From: Panonychus citri
Taxonomy: Eukaryota > Arthropoda > Arachnida > Trombidiformes > Tetranychidae
DNA: 64,000 nucleotides
Reading direction: 5' to 3'
Assembly (NCBI RefSeq): GCF_014898815.1
Contig: NW_026515406.1
Span: 1,302,001 to 1,366,000 of the forward strand
Shown here: positions 47,801 to 60,824 of the stretch, in pieces
Position numbering within the stretch: the first letter of the stretch is position 1
Layout: each line of letters opens with the position of its first letter
Translations under genes and position numbers: made by a program
The notes under the pieces: generated by a model
Database searches by the model: none
What the model was told of the DNA's origin: nothing
Seen by the model: the letters and a program-made list of their open reading frames with translations, nothing else

Positions 47801-50800
47801 GAGGAGGAACAGTGGGAGGAAAAAGAAGAGAATCATCTAAACAGGAGCAACGATGGTGAAAAAAAGTTCTCATTTCCAATGAATATGAATAAATATCATG
47901 AATGTAATTGAGCTTTACCAATGGAATGAGAGATGTATACAAAAAAAACACCTTAACCTTAGACTCGATGGTGAAAAAAGCATTTGGAGTAACCTGGAGT
48001 TTTTTTGTACCGTTATTTTTATCATGACTGGAAGACAAAGAGTGATGATGGTGGTGATGTGGAAGAAGATGACAAAGATTATAAAGATTGCATGAAGATG
48101 AGGATGAAGATGGTTAAACTGTCTCCTGGGTAAAAGGTCGATGATGATCGTGACATGATTACACTGAGAGAGAAAAAAGTTCTAACCATTTTCATCGAGT
48201 TGGGTTATTTTACATTGAGAACTTGAGATGATATCTCAATGGTAAAAAAGCTCACAAATAAAGAGTTATCATCCTTGATCATCATCATTATCATTTTATC
48301 TCTTGTCTCATTGTTGATATTCTGAAGGAGAAAAAGCTTCTTCTCAAAGATTATCATTCATTGGTTATCATTTCCGTTTCCACTGTGTGAAAAAAAAGTG
48401 ATGAAACTTTTTGTTTTTACTTTTATCATGTAACAATAATTGTTTTTTCATTAGGTGTTAATCTGATTTTAATTCATTTTACACCATGAAAAAAAAACTG
48501 ACTCAATCTCTTGAGAGATAATTAAGAATGTGAATGAAATTTGAAATCAGCGATTACTCTTGAAGATGATAACTAATTATTACCAATTGATATTTAATTT
48601 GTTTGCTGATTGTTTGAAATGGTTAATCAAGTCAATCTCCCTGTTGAGATAATCAGTCAGAACTTTTTTTCAGCTCATCTTAGAATTTAATTTCCAATTC
48701 TCATCTTCTAGTCGTAATTACCTTCATCATCATCATCATCATCATCATCCAATTGTCTGAACATTTCAAATTAGAATGAAAATCAATTAATGAACAAAAG
48801 GAAAAATCAATGGAAATTTTTTTTTTCTCTCCGAATTCAGCCAATATCAAATTCTCAAGAAAACTATCACACTCATGGAGCCAATGAATCAATTAGTTGA
48901 TTCCAAGTGAATTCACTTTGGAAGTTGAATTTTCTTTAATCAAACAATTCCTATTACCATGATTAACATTCATTTCTAGAAAAAAAAGTCGGAATAAAGT
49001 TTCATTGTTGATCATAAATCAAACTAAAATACAGTTTCATGATTCATCATGATGATAATATGCTATGAGGTGTAATGAATTAGTTGATATACAGACACAT
49101 GGTGAATAAAAGTTCATATATCATGATCGTCATGACTGATATCTCAACTTTTTTCCTTCGCCATTTTCACTCCCTCTTTAAATGATGAAATAAAATATTA
49201 TATAAGAAAGTTAATAACATGATGTATTATATTAATATTCATATTTTCCTCATCTCAATTTTCTGGTTATTTTTGGTGTTATGCTTGGATGAATAATATC
49301 TCATGTACACATACACATACATACACTTCTCACCTGAATACCCACCTCGTCCTCCATCATAGTATAATCCCACCAGTGTTAGAGCTAAATCAAGACTCTC
49401 AGTTGGTACAAATAAGTTTCCACCTTAAATGTAATATATTGATACTTAGTTTTTTGTTTATTTGTTGTTTCCTTTTATTTTTATCATGGTGTTTCACTCA
49501 AATTGTGATAATAAATTCACACATGATAAAGTTCATGATGGTTTGAATCAGTGTTCACCTTTCAAAATGTTTCACTTTCACTAGTTATCATTTTCTTGTT
49601 ATTATATTTCTGGTCCCAATTTATAGTCAATTTTGAGGTTAACTTTGTAATTTATGAAACAGAAAACATGAATCAAACTTATATGAAACACTCAGATTAT
49701 TCAGTATTCATGATGATTGTTTTTTCAAGGTGAATGTTTAACTTGAGATGCTTATTACTATTACGATGATGTTGATGATTATTATGGTGATTGTTGATTG
49801 TTGACTTGATAAATGCTTCAAGTGTACAATTTATAAAATTTATAAGCGATTCAAGTTTTCACCATGAACAATTTTCTGATTCCTTTGCAATATCCAAGAG
49901 ACTTGGAAACGTTTATCACTTGTTAGGTTAACCATCATGATGATTGTTTTTGTTTACGAGAGAGTCATTATCATCACCATCATCATCATCATCTTCCATT
50001 CCAATGGATATTCAAGTTTCCATGATGATACTCAATGGTTTCATTTACCGATATCTCTTGAAAATAAATTTTCACCAGGAATTTATAACAATGTTTTTTT
50101 CCTATTCTCTTTCTTATCCCTTCAATATTCAAGGATAAAGTTAAAAGTAATAAGGATAAAGATTAGTTAATGATGATGAAGATGATGAAAAGACTAGAAA
50201 CTAATCTCTTCTCTTAAAACCAATCATGGTGGATGAACTTTTATCTCTTTTCTTTCCCTGAACATGTTTCATGTAAAGAAGAAGAAGATGAAAAAAGTTC
50301 CATAGTGTTAATATAAGATAAAAACAAAGGCATGAAAACTTATCTCTCTTGTTCTGATTAGTTGAAAAGATTCATTTTCATGGGAAGGTGAACAATTTCA
50401 ACTTGGAATTAAGATCAATTCCATCAATTTCTCATGGAAAAGTGAACAGAGGTGAAAAAAGAGAAGAAAATTTGATGAAAATTGTAAATTCCAATAGAGA
50501 ATATGAAAGAATAAAGAACTTTTTTTGCTTCTTTTACTTTATCAAACTCGAGAGAGAAAATGTCATAGAGTAAATTTATCGTATTCTTATTATTATTTCA
50601 TTTGTTCAGGGATAAGAATCGATGTGGGAAATGAAGGAGGACCATGATCGAAGATGTAATAAAATTTCAAACACTTTATCACTTTAATATCAAGAAATTA
50701 TTACTGTTATTTTATGTAAATAGTAATATTATCATGATGATTGTTTTGAAAATAGTTATTATTATCATTAGAAACATATAATGATAACATTAATGGGGTA

Positions 50801-53676
50801 ATAATAATGTCACCTCAATGTCAAGTCTTCACATTTCAAATGGTTGACATTAGTGTGTGTTATCATTAATATATTACTTCATGATAATCATTATTGTCTG
50901 AACTGTTTTTTTCCTTCTTGTATTGCAATCACAACTCAGAACTATTCAGAAACCAGAACCATTCAGGATTCATATCAATTACATGAGGAAATAGAGAGAG
51001 AGAGAGAGTCTTTGATAGTCATTTCTAATATTATCTCATCTTATGAGCATTTCTCTCATGGTTTAAGATTAGAATCATCATGATCTTTATCTTTTCTTCT
51101 GAGTTTTCTTTTTTTCTCTCATTTCTTTTGTGTGTATCTACAATTCTGTGGATTTCTTTTTATTTCAATCAGATTCCAATAAGAATCAGTTGAAGAAGAT
51201 AGAGAAAACTTGTTGACAGAAGTTTAGGTTTTCCTCTTCTTCTTCTTCGTCATCTTCCTCTTCATCTTTTTTGATTCATCTTGAGTGAATCATGATGATA
51301 AGAAAACCAGAATTCATTGGTTACCCTGAATACACATACAGTCAATCACACAGATTGAATTACATCCATGAGATTTTGAATACCTGGTTGTTGTTGTTGT
51401 TGTCAAAGTGGTAAGATAAATAATCTGACTCATTGAATATCAGAATCACCATCATGATAATCTGATAAAATCACAACGAGTACTTGAACTTTTTTCCCAT
51501 TTAATTGTTTAACCTTCAGATATACAAGTAGATCCATCGACTTGGAGTTCACAATCACTTTTAATTTACTCGCACAGATAATGATAATCAATGAGAGATA
51601 AATACAACCCAAAGATATGATGATAATAATCAATGTCCTCTCATTTAACTGATATCATCTCTTCAATTGGTTATCCGATTAAATTCATCTTTGACTGATC
51701 ATCATTACCTGAAAATATCACCAGGATAATATTATTTCAGCTCTTCCATGATGATGATAATTGATCTGGCTATTAGATGTGTTACTTAATCAATTAACTT
51801 GATTATCTGATCCTAAATTTGGCGGTAAAGTTTGTTGCCAAGTTAAATGTTAATACGATTGCTATTAGTAAATCACTATCGATATATTAACAATCAAAAT
51901 CAATCAGAAAGTTTGGAAATTGTCAGATAAGTTATCATGAATGTAAAAGGATAAAAATTAGGATTGATTCATGATGATATTTATAATGATGATAATAATA
52001 ATAGAAGGCAAGATAAAGATGAAGAAGAAGATAAAAAAATTTTCCTTTTCCAATCTCTTCCTTTTCCTTGTTTCCCTCTTTCATGATGATAATAATGCTA
52101 CATTTAATAATAATACTCTGAGGTTCATTGAAACTCTTGGTGTCTCTTCAGATCTTTGATCAGTTGTTTCCATGTAGCCTTTACTTTCACGCTTGTCTGA
52201 GCTTGAAATGAATCCCACCAAAGCTTGTTGATAGGATTAAGAGTCTTAGATTCTGATAATTGAACCAGAGATAAGAACTCTGGAGTCTCTTTCCATCCTT
52301 CGATAATATTTTATCACCATCATGTCGATGGAGGAGGAAATCTCTTATTTTCCACCTTACTCTCTTTAAGAAATTCTTCGTTTTTTTCCTTCCTCTCTTA
52401 GTCCACCTTTAGACTGAACTTTATCTGATCAACTGAGAATTTCCTTGTTCTCTTCTGTTCACAAATCTAAGCTTACGGTAGTGAGAACTGAATTGACCTG
52501 AATTTTTCATGATGATAAATTTTCTTACCTTTCTAATATTATCTCCATCTTTATCCTTAATCTTATATCAACCTTTTTTTTGCTGGACTTTTCTCCTTCA
52601 ATTACCAATTTCATTGGCAAATTCATGATGAAATTGAACAATTGACTTGAAATTGTTTCTGTCTTATTAGATTCCGTCCAGTCAATGTCCAGTTATCTTC
52701 ATGTAAAGTGGATTAGTTACTCGGATCCATGGGATTCATTTTCATGAAATAACCTTTAATATTTGTCTAAATATCCTTGTGAAAATTTCATGTACATTGA
52801 ACACTAATAATTAAAGTAAATTAGTCTAATTAATTTCAATGTAAAATTTTCTTACAAAAAGAAAACTCGAAATTTTCAATCCTAATTAACTAATCACTAA
52901 TAATGTTATTCCCGTTTACATATTTTCTGTATTTAGTAGGTGATTAACAATGATAAACAAATTAATCTAAATCATTTGTATCCTAATGAAATATTGTGAA
53001 TCGTTTCTCATTGGATGAAATTAAATTTACATAATATATTGAACTTTCTCAGCCAAACATGATGATGATAAACTGTGTAGACAAAAACTTATTGTCTGTT
53101 GATTGTTTAGCTGATGGTGATGATGATTAAGCTAACGACATGTCAACAATTTTACCTTCATCAATCATTAATGTAATTAAGAAGCCTTGAAGTACATCGA
53201 GTCAACTGTACCAATATAACATTCAATAATGATGATAATATGAAATATCATCGTTTTCATGATGATGATGATGATGATAAGAGTAGCTTATGAAAGGATG
53301 ATAAACCCTATGAACCATCATGATGATGATTATGATCCAGAATCGGATAAATCCAATGAAACTGAGAGAGAGAGAGAGAGAGAGAGGGATGACGATTTTC
53401 ATCAATGATATTAATTGAACTTGTTGTTTGATATTAGAAGAAATAAGTTATGAACTAAATTAGTTTAATTGTTTAATCAGTTAATTTAATTAGGAAACAA
53501 TTTGGATAGACTTTGATTGACTATGTGTATCGTTTTCATTATAGTTTTTTAATTAAATTGCTTGTTGATGATTTTCTGTGTTACCCAATGTTATTTTTTT
53601 TATATCCCATGAATTGAATTTTTGAATTTTAAATTGTTCTATTGATTTGGATTTGATTAATTGTTTATCAATGATT
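41808..53676 (+). other. giant neuroligin intron, first part
   Basis: No plus-strand exon was recognised. The sequence is a mix of AT-rich DNA, ATG/CAT trinucleotide tracts, GA/CT-rich runs (for example 43040-43620) and scattered CATGATGAT words. Many copies of an A-tract plus GTTC motif occur. The open frames here (poly Met/Ile/His/Ser/Phe) come from trinucleotide repeats or CT-rich strands. A truncated MITE lies at 51535. Confidence 0.6.
51535..51700. mobile_element. MITE-like element, one-ended copy
   Basis: It begins CATCGACTTGGAGTTCAC, the same end as the reverse strand of the 34666-34879 element, and stays similar inward (ACCCAAAGATATGA, CAATGTCCTCTCATT, ATCCGATTA) to about TTTGACT near 51700. 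There it stops without the second terminal repeat. Orientation is opposite to the first element. Confidence 0.7.
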
Positions 53677-55011
53677 TTAAAGTAATTTGATTGTTTTGGG
53701 TTTAACATAATTTGATCGGAAGTGATTAACAAACAGGATAAAGTTGGTGCCAATCACTATGATACCAAAGATATCGGTTGATATTGATGGTGAACATTTT
53801 GATGTTAGTTGAGTCAAGGAAACCGGAAGGGTCAACTTTGAAAGGGAAGCAGGAAGAGGAATTGATGAGAGGGTTGAAATGATTTGGTGAGAAGGTGAAA
53901 GGTGATGATAAATTGAAAGGGAAAGGATAAACAGAATTGTGATGAATTGGATTATCTGGATTAGATTGAGAGTCATTGTTAATAATCTGATTGGGGCACA
54001 ACCTCGAGATCGGAAAGTGTAATAGGTGTAAATGATTCCCTGGACGGAGACATTTATCAAAACTATGATCGGATAATAGGCAGGAGGAGAAATATCTTCG
54101 GAGGGAATGATCCCACCGCCGAAAAGGTGGAAAGCATAGACTAAGGTTGAAAGGTGATAGAAAATGTGAACAAATCGAAGCTGTTGCTTTCGAAGTACAA
54201 CAAACAGGGTGTTACCAAGTTCGAAAAGTTTGGACCAAGTGAACAGGTTAAGCCAAAATCGAAGAGCATCATTGATTGGCGGTGAACAGATCGACGATCC
54301 AAGGCCATTTTCTTTAGTCCAAGGGATTAGATGACCAGCCAACTTGACGGAGCACATGATTGAAAACAAAGCCAACCCGAGGTTCCAAAGGGTCAAAAGA
54401 TTTCGTAAATGGAAAGGTGATCGTTTTGTTAGAAGCCGACGGACTAAAAAAATGGTAAACAGGTAGACCATCGAAACGGAAATGGCCAAAATCAATCGTG
54501 TCTCATGTAACCATTGAACATAATCGCGTGTCAACAATTCCTTGGGTATCAGAGAATCTTGACCAACTTTAACATCATCTGATTCCGATGAAAGTAAAGT
54601 TGTTAACTCTTGAGTTGATTCTGTGACGAATTCATTGACTCGATCGGAAATGGTTTCGACGATAGTTTCCTGCTGGACGAAAACTGGATCCTCTTGGACA
54701 GATTGAGGAATCTCTGATTCAATTGGAATCTCGCTAACTATTGGCTGAACAACATTCTCAACGATAGTTGATACATGATCAATAATCGCGGATGTTGAAG
54801 ACTCTGAATCAACAAAAGATTGAGTTGTAACCTCATCGACCAATGTTGTTGATACCTCGGTGATAACCTCTTCCATATGGACAACCACAGGTTCAAGGGA
54901 AGCTGTAGAAACCTCAGAAACCACCGGAGATAAAGTTGTTGTTACCTCTTGAACATTTTGAACAATCTGTTCGTCTACATGTTGAACCAAATTATCACCA
55001 ATACCCTCCAT
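53677..55011 (-). CDS. divergent ELO-family protein with long N-terminal extension
   Basis: One exon, 444 residues, start at 55011; a probable 5' UTR acceptor (AAAACAG) lies just upstream. Residues 1 to about 165 are acidic and rich in Val/Ser/Thr/Glu without membrane segments. Residues about 170-435 have several hydrophobic helices and clear ELO-family features: LWNLGLALFSI, FWLNLFTWSKLFELGNTLFVVLRKQQ, and IIYTYYTFR. ELO enzymes condense malonyl-CoA with fatty acyl-CoA in the ER, using an HxxHH box. Here the aligned box is HIFYH (282-286), so the first histidine of the HH pair is Tyr285. The conserved His before the MYxYY box is Gln324. Typical ELO proteins are about 270-320 residues, so the extension is unusual. 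It is probably catalytically impaired or a repurposed family member. It lies antisense inside the neuroligin intron. Confidence 0.75.
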   Translation of the reverse strand: MEGIGDNLVQHVDEQIVQNVQEVTTTLSPVVSEVSTASLEPVVVHMEEVITEVSTTLVDEVTTQSFVDSESSTSAIIDHVSTIVENVVQPIVSEIPIESEIPQSVQEDPVFVQQETIVETISDRVNEFVTESTQELTTLLSSESDDVKVGQDSLIPKELLTRDYVQWLHETRLILAISVSMVYLFTIFLVRRLLTKRSPFHLRNLLTLWNLGLALFSIMCSVKLAGHLIPWTKENGLGSSICSPPINDALRFWLNLFTWSKLFELGNTLFVVLRKQQLRFVHIFYHLSTLVYAFHLFGGGIIPSEDISPPAYYPIIVLINVSVQGIIYTYYTFRSRGCAPIRLLTMTLNLIQIIQFITILFILSLSIYHHLSPSHQIISTLSSIPLPASLSKLTLPVSLTQLTSKCSPSISTDIFGIIVIGTNFILFVNHFRSNYVKPKTIKLL

Positions 55012-58000
55012 GTTGCTGTTTTGGAATCAATTAGATCAGAAACAAAAGATTATTACTTATCAACTTGTGATAAGAAAATGGATCAACAACAATCAATTTA
55101 AATTCAAGACAGAGAATAATCAATTTAACTGATTGAGAAAATGCTCAAATACTCAGGAAAAAAGGGAGAAGATAACACAGAAAGATGAGATAATAAGATG
55201 AGATTTGGAAAACTAAATAGATTCACAGAATTTACAGAATTCGAATTTTTTTTCTCTTCGTTTTTACCTCTTCCACCTTGATAATACCAACTCTCTTTCT
55301 CACTATCTCGTTCTCTAACACCCTTTTCTCCTATTCTCTCTCACGGATGAACACTTTGACTTGATAAAGGATTTCGACGGAAAAAAAACAAGGATAAAGA
55401 AAAGATGAGGATGGAAAACTTTTTTCTTCTTATTTTGAGCTTCTATTCATGATGATTATCAGAATGGAATAAGATTTGTGAGAGATGATGATGAATGATG
55501 ACGATGATTGAACTATTTGAAGAAAGAGGAAAAGACAGAGAACTGTGAATACATAAATGATAATGAAGATATCGATGGTGATGAAGATGAAGATAAGGAT
55601 GTAGCTGAACCCATTGAACAAACACCGTCATCATCATCATCATCATCATCATGATGAATCGTTTTTCGTTTCCTAGTATGATAATTATACTGATGTCTGA
55701 TTAAACTTTGCCAATGAAAGACAAATGAAGGTTGATTAAAGTGCTCTAAAGATAATTAAGCTTAATTACAAAGTCTAATTGTTACAATGTTAATCATCAT
55801 CATCATTATCATCATCATCATTACCAATACAATGTTAATAATCAATGATGTTACCAGTTTAATGAAACTCAATTGAAAACAGACAAAAAAAATCCTCGAC
55901 TTAAACTCTCAACCAACAATTAACACTCGTTTAAAATTTAATTAACTTGCTTAATGTATATATGTTAGTTAATTAGTTAACTAACAATCTTAATCATCAA
56001 TCTTTTTTTACTTCTCAATTTATTTACCTAACAGATTAACAGGTAACAATTTATAAAGAGATGAAACTTTTTTCACCCAATAACAATTGAAATACTTTGT
56101 TAATCACTGGAATTATTATATCAACAATTTAGATCAATATTGACCCAGAAAATTAACTGTAAATGGTTAATTTAAAGCCCACAAATGTGGATCAAAAAAT
56201 TTATTACAAAATTAAATCTTAATCAAGATTTATAATGTTAATAAGTTGAATCGATTACCTTTTTTTTTTAGTTAACTTAAATTACTTTGAGTAAAAGTTT
56301 CGAGTTGTAAATTCGTGAAGTTTTCTTGTTATTATATTGAGAGAGGAAAAAAAGTTCTAATCAAAATCGAGATTTTCTTGTTAGATTCTGAATAAAGAAC
56401 AAATTTTCAAACTAAATTCATGAATTATTCATCATTCTGTTAATCAACTAATCATATTATCAATTTGTTAACACTTTCTTAGTTACCTTATTAGCTTCTG
56501 TATTCAATATCATGTCTTTCAAATCAAACATTTTTAATCTTGAGTCTTGATAATACAACTAATCAATATGATGATGATGATGATGATTAAATCATGATTG
56601 AAATCAATATAAGTAATTTTAATCATGAGTCTATTTGAGATGAATCCATGTAATAGTTAGCTTGAGTTTTGGATTATCATGAAATCAACTTGAAGTTTAA
56701 TTTTTAACTACGAATTGAACAATTTGTTGATCTAATTAAGATTAGTTAACTTGACTAATTTTTATAAATCTATTGATTGTTGATTGTATTTAGTTGGAAA
56801 TGTTGATTTTTTCTGTTATTAATTGAATACAATTAAATTTTACGTTGAGAGTTGAAATTAGGTTACGTTTAATTTGTTCAGATGATATTTTTTTCCCATT
56901 TATGTTTACAATTCTAGTTGATTAAGATTCTGGTGATGACGTTGATCAATCTTATCTTCATCATCTTCCACCTCATCATCATGAAAAATAGATCGGATCA
57001 CTTTTACAATTAATTAAACATCAACAATTTAATGAGTCATTTGTTTATTATAATACATTTGAAAAGTTTTAAGTTCAACTAACTTATCAGCATGATGATG
57101 ATCATTTTCAATTTGAATTAATTATCATGACTCCTGATTATCATGAAAATTTTATTATCTAATTTACCGACTCAAAATCAGATTTAAATTAATATATGAA
57201 TCAAAAGTAATACTTTCAACATATTAATTGTAATATTTATATATATGAGTTGAACTGAATTGAAATTGAAATTTTCAATCAGGTAGATGAAAATTAAATA
57301 AGATCAACAACTGAATTGAATCATCTGTTTATTTGAATCAGGTTGAAACTATCATTAAATTAACAATAACATGGTGATGATGATGATGATGATGACTATC
57401 ATCATGGTGATATATTTACAACAGAATGACTCATATTATCATCAAGGTTCATGGTGATTCAGTTGAATTATTCCCAATGAGATTAACTGTCATGAAAATT
57501 TTAAAACTTTCCATTATCATGATGATGACGATGATGAAAATTCATCCTGAATTTGAATCATATTGTTACTCATATTTGTCCATTTTTTTCATGGTTCCAA
57601 TTCAAACCACCACCCACTTGCCATGAAATTTAATTTCTGAAAACTTTCATCATGAAGGTAATTAAAAAACTGTCTTTAATTTCCCAAGAGTCATTTCAAC
57701 CTTGATTCTGATCTTGATCAATATGATTAAAGGTAAATCATGTTAACATGTAAAACTTTTTGGTTGAACAGAAAATCAATCAAATTAGTTAATCAATCAT
57801 CATCTTCATCGTTATCAACAAAAGTTCAATAAGTTCAATTACAATTTAAGTAAATGATGATAACCTGAATCGAAGTGACAAAAACTTTCAAGAATTAAAT
57901 TTAGACCATTGATTTCAACCTAATCTATTGAATTTAATATTATTTATCATGCTAATTTCATGATGATACCCTAACAATGAAAGTTGAATATTTATTCAGG

Positions 58001-58246
58001 GAGAAAATATCATTCTCACCATTGTATCAATTTGTTGCTCTATTAATACAATGATGATGATGAAGGAATCAAATTGTTCATTTTACTTACATTATTATGT
58101 AACAATATTGTTTCCTGAATCTTCATCTTTCATCACCATGAACATCATGAACCTGAACATAATGATGATCATCATTTGCAAGGATAACTCAATTTACTTT
58201 AAATGATTGACTTGAAACAAGTGCTCATTGTAAAAAAGTGAGATTG

Positions 58247-58276
58247 ATCATCATCATCATCATCATCATCATCATC
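58247..58276 (+). repeat. (TCA)n microsatellite
   Basis: About ten consecutive ATC/TCA units, one of the longest of many ATG/CAT tracts in the intron. Confidence 0.9.
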
Positions 58277-60798
58277 GTCCTCATAATCATCAACATGATT
58301 ATCATGAAATCTATTGTTGCCTATTGTCTGGTGACAGAAACATGTTGATGATGATGATGAGATGACATGATGAAATTGGAAAAAGAGTTGAAAGAAGGCG
58401 AAAAAAAAAGTTCGACGTTGAAAATTTTGCTCCTCTTCATATTCTGGTTACTCATTGTACTGAACTTTTCTGTGATTCTGATGAAGATGAATAATCTGTA
58501 CACATCTATCTATGTATGGATAGAATCTATTGAGATAATGACTGACGTTTACTTGGAAATTTTCATGGTGATGATGAATATCGAGTTTGAACCTTCGATG
58601 ATGATGATTATGATGATCATATCAGAAAGTTATCGACATGAAACAAACAAGCAACGTGATATATTATCCCTCGAATTTCATCTGAAAAAAAAGTTCAGCT
58701 CCATCATGATTCTGTATCATGTATCATTTGCATGTTTATCAACTGGATTACATGTTAAGTGGGGAAGAGAAGAGGAAACAAAATTTTCATGAAGATTATG
58801 ATGATGATGATGGCGTAACATGATAACCAATGGTGATTACCAGAAACTACTGGTGATTATGATGAGAGAAAAGGGAAAAGGTCATCATCATGAATTATCA
58901 TAACCTTTTGTATAGTAGTTTCTTGGGAGACAAGAAAAGTGCTCATAATATTGCATTTACATGAGAATCATCATCATGCAAACGACTGAAATTATTAGTC
59001 ATGAAAACATGAAGACTCAAATTTCATGAAAAAAGGAAGAAAATTTCTTGAGTCTGATATTTCACCAGAGAAAAGAGAATGGAAAACAATATCAATGTTT
59101 TCCATTAAAAATTTCATCTTCTATTCACAGAATTTTACAGAATTTTATTTTCTTCTTTATTTACATTTACAATCTTTGATCTAATTCATTAGATGCTCAG
59201 AATTTTTAAAGTTACTCTTTAGTTTTAAGATTAATTGAATGAGATTAACATGGAAAATCTAGTTGATTTGTTGAGTTGATTAGTTTGATCATTCTTATTA
59301 TGAGCAATCAGAATCTATCATCAATTTATCACTTATTGACATATTGGCTGACGATGATTGATTTTCACTTTGCTAGAGCTTTATAATTACAGTATTATCA
59401 TGATTGTTGATTAAGGATGAGGATACGAAAAGTGAGAAGGACAATTTAAGGAAAACAATTCAACTCGATAACCAGTTAACCTAATTAGCGAGGAGAATTG
59501 CTTGGGATCACAAGAATCAAAGTGATGGAAAACAAAAGGATGAAAAATTCTGTGATTAAGGATGAGCAGAGTGGACAATTGTAGTAATAGAGGTGATAGT
59601 AAATGACCAAGTAGAAACATAAGGAGAACGAACGAAAAACAAAATCCTAACATTCTGAGTTCCATGTAACTTGATTTCCAATGAATCAGATTAAATCCTT
59701 TTGTTTTTTACTCTGGTTTTCTCTCTAATCATCTTCATCAACCATCATGATCATCATTCCATATCTTCATGATCACTGAACATCTTTCTCAGTGAATGAA
59801 TCGTATATCTATTGGCATTATCCTTTAATACTTGCACTTACACAAAGTGGCGATGATAATGATGAGTGAGAGAGAGAGAGAGAGAGAGACAAAAAAAATC
59901 GTCTTCCTCATCATCAAACTAACATGATGATAATATCATTTAGACTATCGCTTTTTTCAACCTCTTCCCTCCCTCTGATTTTCTTGGTGACAATGATGAT
60001 GATGATGATACAGGCTAATGGTCAACAAACTTTAACTTTGTTTTCATCATCTTGAAAAGTTGACCTCAGTGTTTTTTTTTGTTTTATATCCAATGTTGTT
60101 TGTCCTGCTTTTTGTTTATTTGATTGATGACCTTTAAGTGCCATCAATTTGCTCATCTCAATCCAGTGGAAAGAGAAACAAGAAAATAATCTTGACCAAA
60201 TGTAACAATGCTTGACCATTGAATTGACACCCATGACATGACCTCTTCTTTTACCTCCTATCACCATCAACTGAAATTGGTCAACTCTTTTTAATGAACA
60301 TTGAAACGTTGACTTTCATTTAAATTAACATCAATCATCAACAATTGAAATGTATACATACAAACTTACGGGTCAGAGGAAACAATTACGTTGACAATTA
60401 ATTACTCAATTTATCATCATCATGATTACTTTTATGATAATAATAATAATATATAAATGATTGGAAATAAATTGATTGTTGAAATAGCAAATCAAAAGTA
60501 ATCATACATTAAATTGCAATCAATGGACCAAGAACAAGCAATAATTATTTGCAAACATGTAATAATAATTTTTGCAATTGACAAGCCGGAAATGGTCAAC
60601 ATATTACTGGACATTTGATGATTACTTTTTGAGATGATGATGATTAGATTTAATCACAAACATACAACATTAAAAGGCTTAACCTAAATTTCAATGGTTA
60701 TATCAAGTATAAACAGAATCAATCTTAACCATGATGATTATGATAATTGTTACTCAACTCAACTGATAACTTATTTTTACTCAGTAACTATTTTTAAC

Positions 60799-60824
60799 AT
60801 GATGATGATGATGATGATGATGAT
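60799..60824 (+). repeat. (ATG)n microsatellite
   Basis: About eight consecutive ATG units. Confidence 0.9.

Noticed and set aside
58367..58792. 141-codon plus-strand frame in the neuroligin intron
   Set aside because: Met/Ile-rich frame built from ATG/ATC tracts and A-rich runs. No domain, and no splice or promoter support beyond chance.
59411..59665. 84-codon minus-strand frame with a signal-peptide-like start
   Set aside because: The hydrophobic start is attractive, but the rest has no recognisable pattern and lies in repeat-rich intron. Not strong enough to call without expression data.
60022..60270. 82-codon minus-strand frame
   Set aside because: No domain, no signal, no splice context. 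Probably chance.
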